DNA of 64,000 nt from assembly GCA_035278025.1 (NCBI GenBank), contig DATEJK010000168.1:30528-94527 (forward strand), given 5' to 3'. Source of the stretch: JAICWP01 sp035278025. Lineage in GTDB: Bacteria; Acidobacteriota; Terriglobia; Terriglobales; Acidobacteriaceae. Of this stretch, positions 33,056 to 41,622 are shown one piece after another. The stretch's first letter is position 1. Each line of letters opens with the position of its first letter. A model generated the notes under the pieces. It searched no databases. It was not told the origin of the DNA and worked only from the letters and a program-made list of their open reading frames with translations. A program made the position numbers and the translations under genes.

Positions 33056-33861
33056 TTCTTCACCCCATCGGCCTGGCAGCGCCCGCCGGCTCCGAAATTC
33101 TTCCTGCATGGAAAGCGGTGGCCGCGGCTCAGAAGCAGAGCGCGCCCGCGTGGTGGGTGGTGGCGCAGCCAGATCATGCGGCCCTGGCAGGAGATCTGGC
33201 TGCACAGTTTGCCGCGCCCGGCTTTCAGATTTCTGACCGCGAAGTGGTGCAAGCCATTGCCCTGCACGATGCGGGCTGGGCCAAATACGACGGAGGTGGC
33301 GAGGCGGGCGGTGGCCAAAACACAACGCCCCGGTTGCTGTGCGATACCTCAGGGCGTCCGCTCTCTTTCCTTCAGGCGCCGGTGGTGATGTTCGTGGAAG
33401 CCTGGAGCGCCTCCATTCGCTGCGCGGAAGAGAAAGCCGGCGCAATCGGCGGGCTGATGGTCAGCGGCCACTTCCAGCGCCTGGCCGAGAACCGGCTCAG
33501 TTCGGTTGACGATTCAGCGGAGGATGCGGCTCGTATTCGGGAGTTCGTGAAGAAAGAAACCCAACTGCAGGAAGCGCGTTTGTGCCGCCAGCCGCGGACC
33601 CGCTTCGAGGTCGAGCGCCTGGTTGATCTGCTGCAGTTCTGCGACCTGCTCTCGTTATATCTGTGCTGTGGTTCACGGGCCAGCGTTCAATTTCCGCAAG
33701 CCATCGGCCCGGGACCGGTCGTGCTTCGGCGAGATGGGGAACGGTGGCTGCTGCAGCCTTCACCCTTTGGCGAAGAAATCAGTCTGGGCGTGGCCGCCCG
33801 CCGCCACCCGGCTACCCTCTCCGGGCCCGCCACCTGCGTCTTGCCCGTGCTGATAAGGTGA
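33052..33861 (+). CDS. DUF3891 family protein
   Basis: The 269-residue protein fits DUF3891, whose members look like diverged HD-type hydrolases. QPDHAALAGDLA near 42 and the strong IALHDAGWAKYD near 72 give the His-Asp pairs expected of a metal site, and HFQRLAENR and LVDLLQFCDLLSLYLC further on add the later helices. No experimental role is known to me. It begins within the stop codon of the DUF488 gene (ATGA overlap). Confidence 0.8.
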   Translation: MILHPIGLAAPAGSEILPAWKAVAAAQKQSAPAWWVVAQPDHAALAGDLAAQFAAPGFQISDREVVQAIALHDAGWAKYDGGGEAGGGQNTTPRLLCDTSGRPLSFLQAPVVMFVEAWSASIRCAEEKAGAIGGLMVSGHFQRLAENRLSSVDDSAEDAARIREFVKKETQLQEARLCRQPRTRFEVERLVDLLQFCDLLSLYLCCGSRASVQFPQAIGPGPVVLRRDGERWLLQPSPFGEEISLGVAARRHPATLSGPATCVLPVLIR

Positions 33862-33899
33862 GTGCAGATGAGGAGCAATCTCTCCTGACGTCTCAGCGG

Positions 33900-33927
33900 C
33901 CAACTACCAGTCACTAAGCACCAGCTA
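33900..33927. repeat. heptamer array
   Basis: Four heptads CCAACTA, CCAGTCA, CTAAGCA and CCAGCTA lie in the 63-base gap between the DUF3891 gene and the stop codon of dacB. Confidence 0.5.
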
Positions 33928-35481
33928 CTGCTGTATAACCGCCAGCATGATGCGGTCAATGGTGTTCAAGGCTTCCGCGTCGGGCAGGTGATGGTTGTTG
34001 GTGAGAATGGAAAATGCGATCTTCTCGCCCTTGAGAGTGGTGGCGTAGCCGGAGAGGGCATTGACGTGGTTCAGCGAGCCGGTCTTGCCCTGAATTCTTC
34101 CTATGCCCGGTGTTCCTTTAAAACGATCGGCGAGCGAGCCATCCACCCCCGCCACCGGCAGCGTGCCCTGGTAGAGCAGCGCCCAGGGCTGGTTGGCGGC
34201 GTATTGCAATAACTGCACAATAGCGTGTGGCGTGACCAGATTCTCTCGGGAGAGGCCCGAACCATCGTAGAACACAAATTCGTCGGGGCTGATGCCCGCC
34301 TGTTGCGTGAGAAAGCTGCGCACCACCTCTTTGCCGCTTTCGATGGTGCCGGCGTTTCCTTTTTCACGTCCCAGCAGGCGCAGCAGCAGCTCCGCGTGCA
34401 GGTTCTGGCTAACCTTGTTGATCACGGTAAGGTCTTCGGCCAACGGCTGCGACTGATAGCTGGCCAGCGCCACGCGCTGATCCTGCGGAGAACTGGTTGC
34501 AGAACTCCCGCCGCCGCGCGAGGCCAGACTGGTTACCGTAACCGTGGACAAGCTGGCCAGTTCGGTGTGATGCGAGCGCGTGCGCCCGTAAATGACCACC
34601 CCCCGTTGCTCCAGCAACTGCCGGAACAAGTCCGCCGCGAAGGCGGCTGGATCTTCAATGGCCAGAGCTTCCTTGGCCCCGGCATCGTCCACCGGCATGT
34701 TGCCCCAGAAGGTGAGGGTACGCGAACCGGGCTCGCGGTTGATGTAGATCTTACGCGGGCCGGTGCCCGGCGGCGTGGTGATGATGCGGTTGTCAATGCG
34801 GTAGTAATCGGCAAAAGGCGAGACGCTGACGAAGGCGCGGTCGCCGATGTGGTCGGCGGGCAGAATGTTGACCACCACCACATTATCGTTAAGGGTCAGC
34901 GCGGAAACCGGCGCGCCGTCGCCCCACACCAGGTCGTCCTGGCTCCAGCCCTCGCCGTAGCGTTCGAAGGCGTAGTAGGAATCGTCGGCCACCACATCGC
35001 CGTCCACGAACTTCAGTCCCTTGCGCACCAGGTCGTCCGCCAGATCCGTCAGCACCTTGATGGGCTGCGAGTCGCGCTCGGTGTGCAGGTTGTAGGGCAG
35101 CACCCGCCCCGAAAGGTTGGGATCGCCGTGACCCACCAAAACCAGGTCGCCGGTAAGGCGCCCATATTTGTCCAGACTTCCCGTCGTCTCCACGGTAGTG
35201 CGGAAGCGGTAGTCGGGGCCGATCAGGGCCAAGGCCGTGGCGGTGGTAAACAGCTTGGTATTGGAAGCCGGCGTGAACAGTTTGTGGTCGTTGCGCGCGT
35301 ACAGCACTTTGCCCCTGGGCAGGGAAACGATTTCAATTCCCCAGAAGCCGCGCGCCACATCCGGCTGGGAGAGAATCTGATCAATGCGCTCCTGCAGGGC
35401 TGGTTTAGTGGCCGCGGTGGCGAAGGGGCCCGCAAACAGCAGCATCAGCAGCAAAAACGGAGAAAAGCGCCTGCGCAGCAT
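33925..35481 (-). CDS. dacB: D-alanyl-D-alanine carboxypeptidase/endopeptidase (PBP4, S13)
   Basis: The 518-residue protein has a signal peptide (FLLLMLLFAGPFATAA) and the S13 catalytic set: S-x-x-K in ASNTKLFT (S73, K76), S-x-N in VSQNLHAELLLR near 340, and KTG in QGKTGSLN near 468. The long insert between the first two motifs is the domain II/III insert of PBP4. It removes the last D-Ala from peptidoglycan stems or cuts cross-links in the periplasm. It is divergent from folP; the 192-base spacer contains a small hairpin and a widespread palindromic element. Confidence 0.93.
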   Translation of the reverse strand: MLRRRFSPFLLLMLLFAGPFATAATKPALQERIDQILSQPDVARGFWGIEIVSLPRGKVLYARNDHKLFTPASNTKLFTTATALALIGPDYRFRTTVETTGSLDKYGRLTGDLVLVGHGDPNLSGRVLPYNLHTERDSQPIKVLTDLADDLVRKGLKFVDGDVVADDSYYAFERYGEGWSQDDLVWGDGAPVSALTLNDNVVVVNILPADHIGDRAFVSVSPFADYYRIDNRIITTPPGTGPRKIYINREPGSRTLTFWGNMPVDDAGAKEALAIEDPAAFAADLFRQLLEQRGVVIYGRTRSHHTELASLSTVTVTSLASRGGGSSATSSPQDQRVALASYQSQPLAEDLTVINKVSQNLHAELLLRLLGREKGNAGTIESGKEVVRSFLTQQAGISPDEFVFYDGSGLSRENLVTPHAIVQLLQYAANQPWALLYQGTLPVAGVDGSLADRFKGTPGIGRIQGKTGSLNHVNALSGYATTLKGEKIAFSILTNNHHLPDAEALNTIDRIMLAVIQQ

Positions 35482-35577
35482 GAGATTAGCTGGATTGTAG
35501 CACCGGCCGTGCAGGGCGGTATGCCGAGCCGCGCAACCAAAAGTACTAGCTCGGTACGGCTTGAACAGGGGGGATGA

Positions 35578-35630
35578 CCGGGCTTCGCCCGGCGGACGGC
35601 CGAGAGCCTGCCCTGAGCTTGTCGAAGGGG
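35578..35630. repeat. hairpin plus widespread palindromic repeat
   Basis: A hairpin CCGGGC-TTC-GCCCGG (35578-35592) is followed by CCTGCCCTGAGCTTGTCGAA (35607-35626) and GGGG. The latter sequence recurs in many unrelated GC-rich genomes as a dispersed repeat, by my recollection. It lies in the dacB-folP spacer. Confidence 0.5.
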
Positions 35631-35673
35631 CGGTTGCCCTCCGTGAGTACCAACGGGTCTACAATCACCCTCG

Positions 35674-36639
35674 ATGCGTCCGACCTTCGACTGGAACATC
35701 GGTAGGCGCTGCCTGGCACTCGGCCAGCGCACTCTCGTGATGGGCGTGGTCAATGTCACACCCGATTCCTTTTCCGATGGCGGGCGCTACTTCGATTCCG
35801 GTGATGCGGTGCAGCATGCGTTGCGTCTGCTCGACGAAGGCGCCGACATCCTTGACATCGGTGGCGAATCCACCCGCCCCGGTGCGGCGGTGGCCCCGGC
35901 TTCCGGAACTAAAGAACCGAGCCCGCCAAAGCGCCGTACCGCGGTTTCCGCGCAGGAAGAGTTACGGCGGGTGCTGCCGGTGATTCAGGAAGTGAAGCGG
36001 GCTCGGCCGGAGTGCGTCGTCTCGGTGGACACATACAGAGCCGAGGTAGCGCGGGCGGCGGTGGCGGCGGGAGCGGAAATTGTGAACGACGTCAGCGCCT
36101 TCCGCTGGGACCCGGCCATGGTGGGAACAGTAGCCGAACTGGGCTGCGGGGTGGTGCTGATGCACATGCGCGGCCGTCCCGAAGAATGGCGCAGCCTGCC
36201 TCCTCCCGAAGACATAGTGGCCCTGGTCGGCAAAGACCTGGCAGAGTGGGCGGCGGCCGCCACGCGCGCGGGGGTGGCCCGGCAGCGAATCGCGCTCGAC
36301 CCGGGCTTCGGCTTCGGCAAGAACTTCGAACAGAATTATCCCCTTCTGTCGCGCCTGGAGGAACTGCACCGTCTGGGCTTCCCGCTGGTCGTGGGCACCT
36401 CCAGAAAATCGTTCATTGGCCGCGCCTTGCGCCGCGATGGCCGCGATGCGCCGGTGGAAGAGCGCGGGTTCGGCACCCTGGCCAGCGAAACCGTGGCCAT
36501 GCTCAAAGGCGCGCACATCATCCGCACTCACGACGTGAAAGCCTGTGTGGATGCGGCACGGATTGCAGATGCAATCTTGAGGTCTGGGAACCAGGAGCCA
36601 GGAGTTGGTAGACAGGAAAACCCGGCCCCCGACTCCTGA
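35674..36639 (+). CDS. folP: dihydropteroate synthase
   Basis: The 321-residue protein joins pterin diphosphate and p-aminobenzoate in folate synthesis. It has the signature VMGVVNVTPDSFSDGG near 22-38, LDIGGESTRPGA near 60, VSVDTYRAEV near 115 and GTSRKSFIGRAL near 245. An insert of about 25 residues (TKEPSPPKRRTAVSAQEE) follows the second motif. The last ~20 residues (SGNQEPGVGRQENPAPDS) lie beyond the normal end and are encoded by a heptamer array. The tail therefore looks acquired by repeat insertion at the stop codon. Confidence 0.93.
   Translation: MRPTFDWNIGRRCLALGQRTLVMGVVNVTPDSFSDGGRYFDSGDAVQHALRLLDEGADILDIGGESTRPGAAVAPASGTKEPSPPKRRTAVSAQEELRRVLPVIQEVKRARPECVVSVDTYRAEVARAAVAAGAEIVNDVSAFRWDPAMVGTVAELGCGVVLMHMRGRPEEWRSLPPPEDIVALVGKDLAEWAAAATRAGVARQRIALDPGFGFGKNFEQNYPLLSRLEELHRLGFPLVVGTSRKSFIGRALRRDGRDAPVEERGFGTLASETVAMLKGAHIIRTHDVKACVDAARIADAILRSGNQEPGVGRQENPAPDS
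36587..36621. repeat. heptamer array inside the folP tail
   Basis: Heptads GGAACCA, GGAGCCA, GGAGTTG, GTAGACA and GGAAAAC are in the last codons of folP. A partial reverse match (ACTCCTGACT, near 36631) follows around the stop codon. Confidence 0.55.
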
Positions 36640-36680
36640 CTAACGACGGCTACCGGTAGTGCAACCAATTCTTCAGCCGC

Positions 36681-37130
36681 TCAGAAAGCCTTTTGCGAAT
36701 CCAGCAGAATTGTCACTGGCCCTTCATTCACCAGCTCCACCTGCATCATCTCCTGGAAGCGTCCGGTTTCGCAGCGCAGGCCGGCAGCACGTATCTTTTC
36801 AACCAAATGCTCGTACAGGCTCCGCGCCTGCTGCGGCCGGGCAGCCGCGTCGAAAGAGGGACGCTTGCCCCGGCGCACGTCGCCATAGAGAGTAAACTGC
36901 GAGACCGCCAGCACCGCGCCGCCGCTTTCCCCTACCGCTCGGTTCATTTTGCCCTCGGCGTCCTCGAAGATGCGCAGGCCGGCAATCTTTTCGGCCAGGT
37001 AATCGGCGTCGGCCTCGCTGTCGTTCTCTGCCACACCCAGCAGCACCAGCAGCCCACGACCGATCTCGCCCACCACTTGCCCCGCGACCGTAACTTTAGC
37101 CCGGCTGACCCGTTGTACGACCGCGCGCAT
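36681..37130 (-). CDS. dtd: D-aminoacyl-tRNA deacylase
   Basis: The ATG at 37130 gives 149 residues starting MRAVVQRVSRAKVTV, the standard front. Dtd removes D-amino acids wrongly attached to tRNA. The two family motifs are seen: SQFTLYGDV near residue 79 and NEGPVTILLD near 137 with the cross-subunit Gly-Pro. The length is normal. It runs opposite to folP and follows ridA on the minus strand after 84 bases. Confidence 0.95.
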   Translation of the reverse strand: MRAVVQRVSRAKVTVAGQVVGEIGRGLLVLLGVAENDSEADADYLAEKIAGLRIFEDAEGKMNRAVGESGGAVLAVSQFTLYGDVRRGKRPSFDAAARPQQARSLYEHLVEKIRAAGLRCETGRFQEMMQVELVNEGPVTILLDSQKAF

Positions 37131-37170
37131 AGCTAGGCAGGGTAACGCAGACGGATGCCGGCGGTCGACC

Positions 37171-37191
37171 AATTACAAATTACAAATTCCA
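37171..37191. repeat. heptamer array
   Basis: Two identical heptads AATTACA and a third AATTCCA stand in tandem between dtd and ridA. Confidence 0.55.
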
Positions 37192-37214
37192 TCTCTGTTC
37201 TCTGTGGTGAAAAT

Positions 37215-37592
37215 TTAAGCCAGGGCGATAACGTCAATCTCGACCGCCACATCCTTCGGGAGGCGAGCCACCTCCACCGTGGAGCGGGCCGGCGGAGCTG
37301 ATTTCCAGAAGCGGCCGTAAACCTCGTTCATGGCCGCGAAATCGCCCATGTTCTTGAGGAATACGGTGGTGCGCACCACCTTATCCAATCCCGTGCCTGC
37401 GGCTTTGAGGATGGCCTCCAGGTTCTTCAGCACGCGCTCGGTCTGTGCCGCCACATCCCCGGCAATAATTTGCCCGCTACCGGGATCAATGGCGATCTGC
37501 CCGGAAGCAAAAACGAACCCGTTTGCCTTGATGGCCTGGGAATAAGGTCCAATCGCCTGGGGCGCATCTTTGGCGGCAACTACGTCTCGCAT
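37215..37592 (-). CDS. ridA: RidA family enamine/imine deaminase
   Basis: The 125-residue cytosolic protein is a standard single-domain RidA. IGPYSQAIKANGFVFASGQIA opens the fold, and PPARSTVEVARLPKDVAVEIDVIA carries the catalytic Arg. The acidic residue of V-E-I-E/D is kept as Asp, in contrast to the three modules of the exported protein at 766-1989. It hydrolyses 2-aminoacrylate and similar imines released by PLP enzymes. It lies between relA/spoT and dtd. Confidence 0.93.
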   Translation of the reverse strand: MRDVVAAKDAPQAIGPYSQAIKANGFVFASGQIAIDPGSGQIIAGDVAAQTERVLKNLEAILKAAGTGLDKVVRTTVFLKNMGDFAAMNEVYGRFWKSAPPARSTVEVARLPKDVAVEIDVIALA

Positions 37593-37652
37593 TTGTCCTC
37601 CAGTTCTCTAGCAACCCAGCACACTAGCATTTGGCACTAAATGCTTTTCTAA

Positions 37653-37680
37653 GAACTGAAAACTGGCCACTGACAACTAG
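37653..37680. repeat. heptamer array at the relA stop
   Basis: Heptads GAACTGA, AAACTGG, CCACTGA and CAACTAG end exactly in the stop codon of the relA/spoT gene. A looser array (TAGCAAC to ATGCTTT, with the inverted pair AGCATTT / AAATGCT) lies just before it at 37610-37645. Confidence 0.6.
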
Positions 37681-39881
37681 ACCCTCTGCACCCGCTGCAC
37701 ATCGTGCACGCCGGCGATTTTGCGCAGGCCGGTGATGATCTGCTCCAGGTGCTTGAGGTCTTCAATGTCAATGACCACGTCAATGTTGGCCTGGCTGTTG
37801 GCGGTGCGGACTTCAATGTTGCGAATGTTGGTGTTGTCGTCGCTGATAATGGCGGTCACCTGCTTGAGCATGCCGGCGCGATCATCGCAAAACAACGTGA
37901 TTTTTACCGGATATCCGGCAGCTGCTTCGGTCTCGCGCGCCCACTCCACGGCGATGCGGCGCTCCGATTCGTACATCAGGTTGGTAACGTTGGGACAGTT
38001 GCGGGAATGCACCGCCACGCCTTTGCCGCGGGTCACGTAGCCGACAATGTCCTCGCCGCGAATGGGATTGCAACAGCGCGCGCGGTATACCAGCAGGTCG
38101 TCGTGGCCTTTTACCTTGATCGCATTGTGATCGCCGCCAAAAACGCGGCGCACCACGCTGGTTATCGCGCTTTGCTTTTCTTCGTCGGCTTCGCCGGGCT
38201 GCTCCGAGGCAGCGGGAGCCAGTTTGGCCAGCACCTGGCGCGCGGAAAACTTGCCATAGCCGATGCCTGCCAGCAGGTCATCTCCCCGTCCCAGGCCGTA
38301 GTCAGAGGCCACGCGGTGAAAATCCTGCTCCTTGATGTCTTTGAGCGCCACCCGGTATTTGCGCGCCTCTTTTTCGATCAGCTTGCGCCCGATTTCGATG
38401 GCGCGCTCGCGCTGGTGCACGTTGAGCCAGTGCTTGATCTTGTTGCGCGCCCGCGAGGATTTGACGGTAGCCAGCCAGTCGCGGCTGGGATGATGCCCGG
38501 GCTGGGTGAGAATTTCCACAATGTCGCCGCTGTGCAGCCGATAGCGCAGCGGCACCATGCGCCCGTTGACCTTGGCGCCTACGCAGGTATGGCCCACCTC
38601 GGTATGAATGGTGTAGGCAAAATCCAGGGGGGTGGCATCTCGCGGCAGGATCACCACCTTGCCTTTGGGCGTGAAGGTGTACACCTCTTCCGGGTAGAGG
38701 TCAATCTTGAGCGTGGAAAGAAACTCGCTGGGATCGGAAACGTCGCGCTGCCATTCCACCACCTGCCGCAGCCAGGCCAGGCGCTGCTCGTCCTTGGCGC
38801 TGACCGGGCCGTCCTTGTATTTCCAGTGGGCGGCGATGCCTTCCTCCGCCATCTTGTGCATTTCCTCGGTGCGAATTTGGACCTCGAAAGGGTGCCCGTC
38901 TTCCGCGATCACCGAGGTGTGCAGCGACTGATAGAAGTTAGGACGCGGCATGGCGATGAAATCCTTGATGCGGCTGGGCACCGGCCGCCACAGGTTATGA
39001 ATGATGCCCAGCACTCCATAGCAATCCTGCACGCTCTTGGTGATCACGCGCACCGCGAGCAGGTCATACATCTGGTCCACGGTGATGCGCTGGCGCAGGA
39101 TTTTCTGGTGAATGCTGTACAGCCGCTTGATGCGGCTCTGAACCTCCGCCTCAATTCCCGCCTCCTTGAATTTTTCCCGCAGGATCTGCTCGATTTTCGC
39201 CAGAAACTGCTCGCCCGCTTTGCGCCGCGATTCCACCGCCGCGTGCACCTGCTCGTAGCCGATGGGATCCATGAAGCGAAACCCCAGATCCTCCAGTTCA
39301 CCGCGTATTTTGCCCATTCCCAGCCGGTGGGCGATGGGAGCGTAAATTTCCAGCGTTTCCTTGGCGATGCGCTGCTGGCGCTCGGGCGGAAGATGCTCCA
39401 GGGTGCGCATGTTGTGCAACCGGTCGGCCAATTTGATGAGCACCACGCGGATATCATCCACCATGGCCAGCACCATCTTGCGCACGTTCTCCGCCTGGCG
39501 TTCTTCGCTGGAGGCGAAATCAATTTTGCTGATTTTGGTGACGCCCTCGACGATGTGCGCCACCTGTTCGCCGAATTCCTTGCGGATGTCAATAATGGTG
39601 ACCGAGGTGTCTTCCACCGAATCGTGCAGCAGGCCGGCGACGATGGCGATGGAATCCAGTTTCATCTCCGCCAGCACGCAGGACACTTCCAGGGGATGAA
39701 CCAGATAGGGCTCGCCGGAGGCGCGCTGTTGCCCGGTGTGGTGTAGCAGGGAGTAGTTGTAAGCGCGCCGAACCAGTTCCAGGTCGTCGTTGGGACGATA
39801 AGATCGGATCCGCTTCAGCAGCTCGCGGAAGCGCGTGACCGTGAGCACATTGGTCGCGATCTGGTGGCGCAACGTCGCCAT
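37677..39881 (-). CDS. relA/spoT: bifunctional (p)ppGpp synthetase/hydrolase
   Basis: The 734-residue protein has the full long RSH layout: an HD hydrolase domain at about 40-190 (YLVHPLEV, HDSVEDT at 86-92), a synthetase domain at about 230-350 (RIKDFIAMPRPNFYQSLHT), TGS near 390-450 (VYTFTPKGKVVILPRDATP), a zinc-finger/helical part with RCCNPIRGEDIVGYVT, and a C-terminal ACT domain. The HD residues are intact, so it should both make and degrade the alarmone. It is the only RSH gene in the window. A 680-codon open frame on the opposite strand is a shadow. Confidence 0.96.
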   Translation of the reverse strand: MATLRHQIATNVLTVTRFRELLKRIRSYRPNDDLELVRRAYNYSLLHHTGQQRASGEPYLVHPLEVSCVLAEMKLDSIAIVAGLLHDSVEDTSVTIIDIRKEFGEQVAHIVEGVTKISKIDFASSEERQAENVRKMVLAMVDDIRVVLIKLADRLHNMRTLEHLPPERQQRIAKETLEIYAPIAHRLGMGKIRGELEDLGFRFMDPIGYEQVHAAVESRRKAGEQFLAKIEQILREKFKEAGIEAEVQSRIKRLYSIHQKILRQRITVDQMYDLLAVRVITKSVQDCYGVLGIIHNLWRPVPSRIKDFIAMPRPNFYQSLHTSVIAEDGHPFEVQIRTEEMHKMAEEGIAAHWKYKDGPVSAKDEQRLAWLRQVVEWQRDVSDPSEFLSTLKIDLYPEEVYTFTPKGKVVILPRDATPLDFAYTIHTEVGHTCVGAKVNGRMVPLRYRLHSGDIVEILTQPGHHPSRDWLATVKSSRARNKIKHWLNVHQRERAIEIGRKLIEKEARKYRVALKDIKEQDFHRVASDYGLGRGDDLLAGIGYGKFSARQVLAKLAPAASEQPGEADEEKQSAITSVVRRVFGGDHNAIKVKGHDDLLVYRARCCNPIRGEDIVGYVTRGKGVAVHSRNCPNVTNLMYESERRIAVEWARETEAAAGYPVKITLFCDDRAGMLKQVTAIISDDNTNIRNIEVRTANSQANIDVVIDIEDLKHLEQIITGLRKIAGVHDVQRVQRV

Positions 39882-40019
39882 GCTTCATTATAGCGTTTGC
39901 ATTTTGGGCAAAATAGCCGCTTGCGCCGGTTCCTGTATCTTAAGTAATTGCAATCGCAAGGGTTGTGGTTGCCTGGCTTTGTCACCCGTCCACGTCCAGG
40001 CGTAATCTATGAGGCGCTC

Positions 40020-40919
40020 ATGCCTTCCCTGAACATCCTCGCCAGCGGCACCTCGGGGCCCATCGGCGGCGCTTTGGTACCGGCGCTGAGAACTGCCGGC
40101 CACCGAGTGACCCGCCTGGTGCGCCACCCGCCGGCCGCACCCGATGAAATCGAATGGAACCCGGAGAAGCCAATTGCTCCCGATAGGGTAAGCGGCTACG
40201 ACGCCCTGGTTCACCTCGCGGGGGAACCGGTCGTCGGCCACTGGGATCAGAAAAAGAAGCAGAAAATCCGCGACTCGCGCGTGACCAGCACGCGGAATCT
40301 GGCGCAGGCGCTGGCCCAGGCTCCAAACCGGCCTCGGGTCTTAATTACGGCTTCTGCCATCGGCTACTACGGCACTCGCGGCAGCGAAATGCTGACCGAG
40401 AACAGCGAGCCGGGCTTCAACTTTCTGGGGATGGTGACTCGCGAATGGGAGGGCGCCACACAGCCCGCGGCCGCTGCCGGCATTCGCACTGTGCAATTGC
40501 GTATTGGCATCATGCTCAGCATGAGCGGCGGCGCCCTTAAGCAGATGGTGACGCCGTTCCGTTACGGCTTGGGCGGCATCATCGGCAATGGCAAGCAGTA
40601 CTGGAGTTGGGTGGCCATTGAGGATGTGGTGGGCGCGGTGCAGCACGCGCTTACGCATGAAGGCTTATCTGGTCCGGTGAATGTGGTCGCGCCCAATCCC
40701 GTCACCAACATTGATTTCACTCGCGCCATCGCGCAAACCGTGCGCCGTCCTGCGTTGTTTCCCCTGCCGCCTTTTGCGGTCCGCCTCTTCTTCGGCCAGA
40801 TGGGAGAGGAACTATTGCTGGCCAGCGCCCGCGTGCTGCCCACCAAGCTGGAGGCAAGCGGCTACAAATTCCGCTACCCCGAACTGAAGCTCGCGCTGGC
40901 GGATATCCTCCGCAAGTGA
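40020..40919 (+). CDS. TIGR01777 family NAD-binding epimerase-like protein
   Basis: The ATG at 40020 gives 299 residues. It is an extended SDR protein with the TIGR01777 blocks: ASGTSGPIGGALVPALRTAGH at the front (the usual T-G-G-T-G-F-I-G cofactor loop is weaker here), YDALVHLAGEPV near 58, TSASAIGYYG-like TASAIGYYGTRG near 108, and GGALKQMVTPFRYGLGG near 170. The C-terminal DUF1731 part (LPPFAVRLFFGQMGEELL) is present. E. coli YfcH and plant SulA belong here; the reaction is unknown. Confidence 0.88.
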   Translation: MPSLNILASGTSGPIGGALVPALRTAGHRVTRLVRHPPAAPDEIEWNPEKPIAPDRVSGYDALVHLAGEPVVGHWDQKKKQKIRDSRVTSTRNLAQALAQAPNRPRVLITASAIGYYGTRGSEMLTENSEPGFNFLGMVTREWEGATQPAAAAGIRTVQLRIGIMLSMSGGALKQMVTPFRYGLGGIIGNGKQYWSWVAIEDVVGAVQHALTHEGLSGPVNVVAPNPVTNIDFTRAIAQTVRRPALFPLPPFAVRLFFGQMGEELLLASARVLPTKLEASGYKFRYPELKLALADILRK

Positions 40920-40948
40920 AACCTGGCACCTGCAGTGGTGTTCACCGC

Positions 40949-41551
40949 TCACAAATGAAGAGTGATGCCGGTGGAGATGCGGACATCGTCTTGCGTATTC
41001 CCGAAGAACCTGGTTTTAAGATAATCCGCCTGGACCCGCCAGCCCAAGGGTCCAACCAGCCGATAATCGAATCCGCCGCCAAGCGCATTTGCGAACGAGG
41101 TATCCGAAAGGTCGACAAACAATCCCGTGCTCGAGGAAGTTTCACTAACATGCGAAGCGCCAAATAGGGCATGGGCGAATGGCCTGATTCGGCCAATGGA
41201 AAAAGAAACTTGCGGTCCACCCAGGAAGTTGTAAAGCCGGCTCTGCACGGGGCCAGTAGCTGTCCCGCAGGATGGAAACAGCGTGCACACCGAGCTGGCG
41301 GTGGGCGTGCCATAGTGACCGCTGACGTCGGCCACGAAGCCGAGGAACGGAAATACCTTACCTTCCACTGAGGCGTTCCAGCCGTTCAGGTTGCCAGTTG
41401 CAACCGATGGGCCCTGGTGGGAGCCAATGGCGGAAGTGGTCAGGTCAGCATGGGCGTAGGAATATCCGACAAAAAGGTTGACCGCGGACACTTGCGCCGC
41501 CGCCGGAACAACCAATAGCAGTGCAAGCGCAGCCAGGGCGGTATTGCGCAT
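40949..41551 (-). CDS. outer-membrane beta-barrel protein (OmpA/OprF-like barrel)
   Basis: The ATG at 41551 gives 200 residues with a signal peptide (TALAALALLLVVPAAAQ). The mature chain alternates hydrophobic and polar residues with aromatic ends, as in small eight-stranded barrels: LFVGYSYAHADL, VEGKVFPFLGFVADVSGHYG, GGFDYRLVGPLGWRVQADYL, and the end DVRISTGITLHL. Two Cys (SVCTLFPSCG) could form a loop disulfide. It closes with the usual final strand. It is convergent with the TIGR01777 gene. The role is not known. Confidence 0.8.
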   Translation of the reverse strand: MRNTALAALALLLVVPAAAQVSAVNLFVGYSYAHADLTTSAIGSHQGPSVATGNLNGWNASVEGKVFPFLGFVADVSGHYGTPTASSVCTLFPSCGTATGPVQSRLYNFLGGPQVSFSIGRIRPFAHALFGASHVSETSSSTGLFVDLSDTSFANALGGGFDYRLVGPLGWRVQADYLKTRFFGNTQDDVRISTGITLHL

Positions 41552-41622
41552 CGCGTCCTCCGGTGTCAATCAACCTGAAGCAACAACGGCCAAGACCTTT
41601 CTCTCCCCCTGGATCTGGAATT

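Noticed and set aside
37704..39746. 680-codon open frame on the plus strand opposite relA/spoT
   Set aside because: It is the mirror of the GC-rich relA/spoT codons, its product is His/Val/Gln-rich without a domain, and the minus-strand protein is unmistakable.
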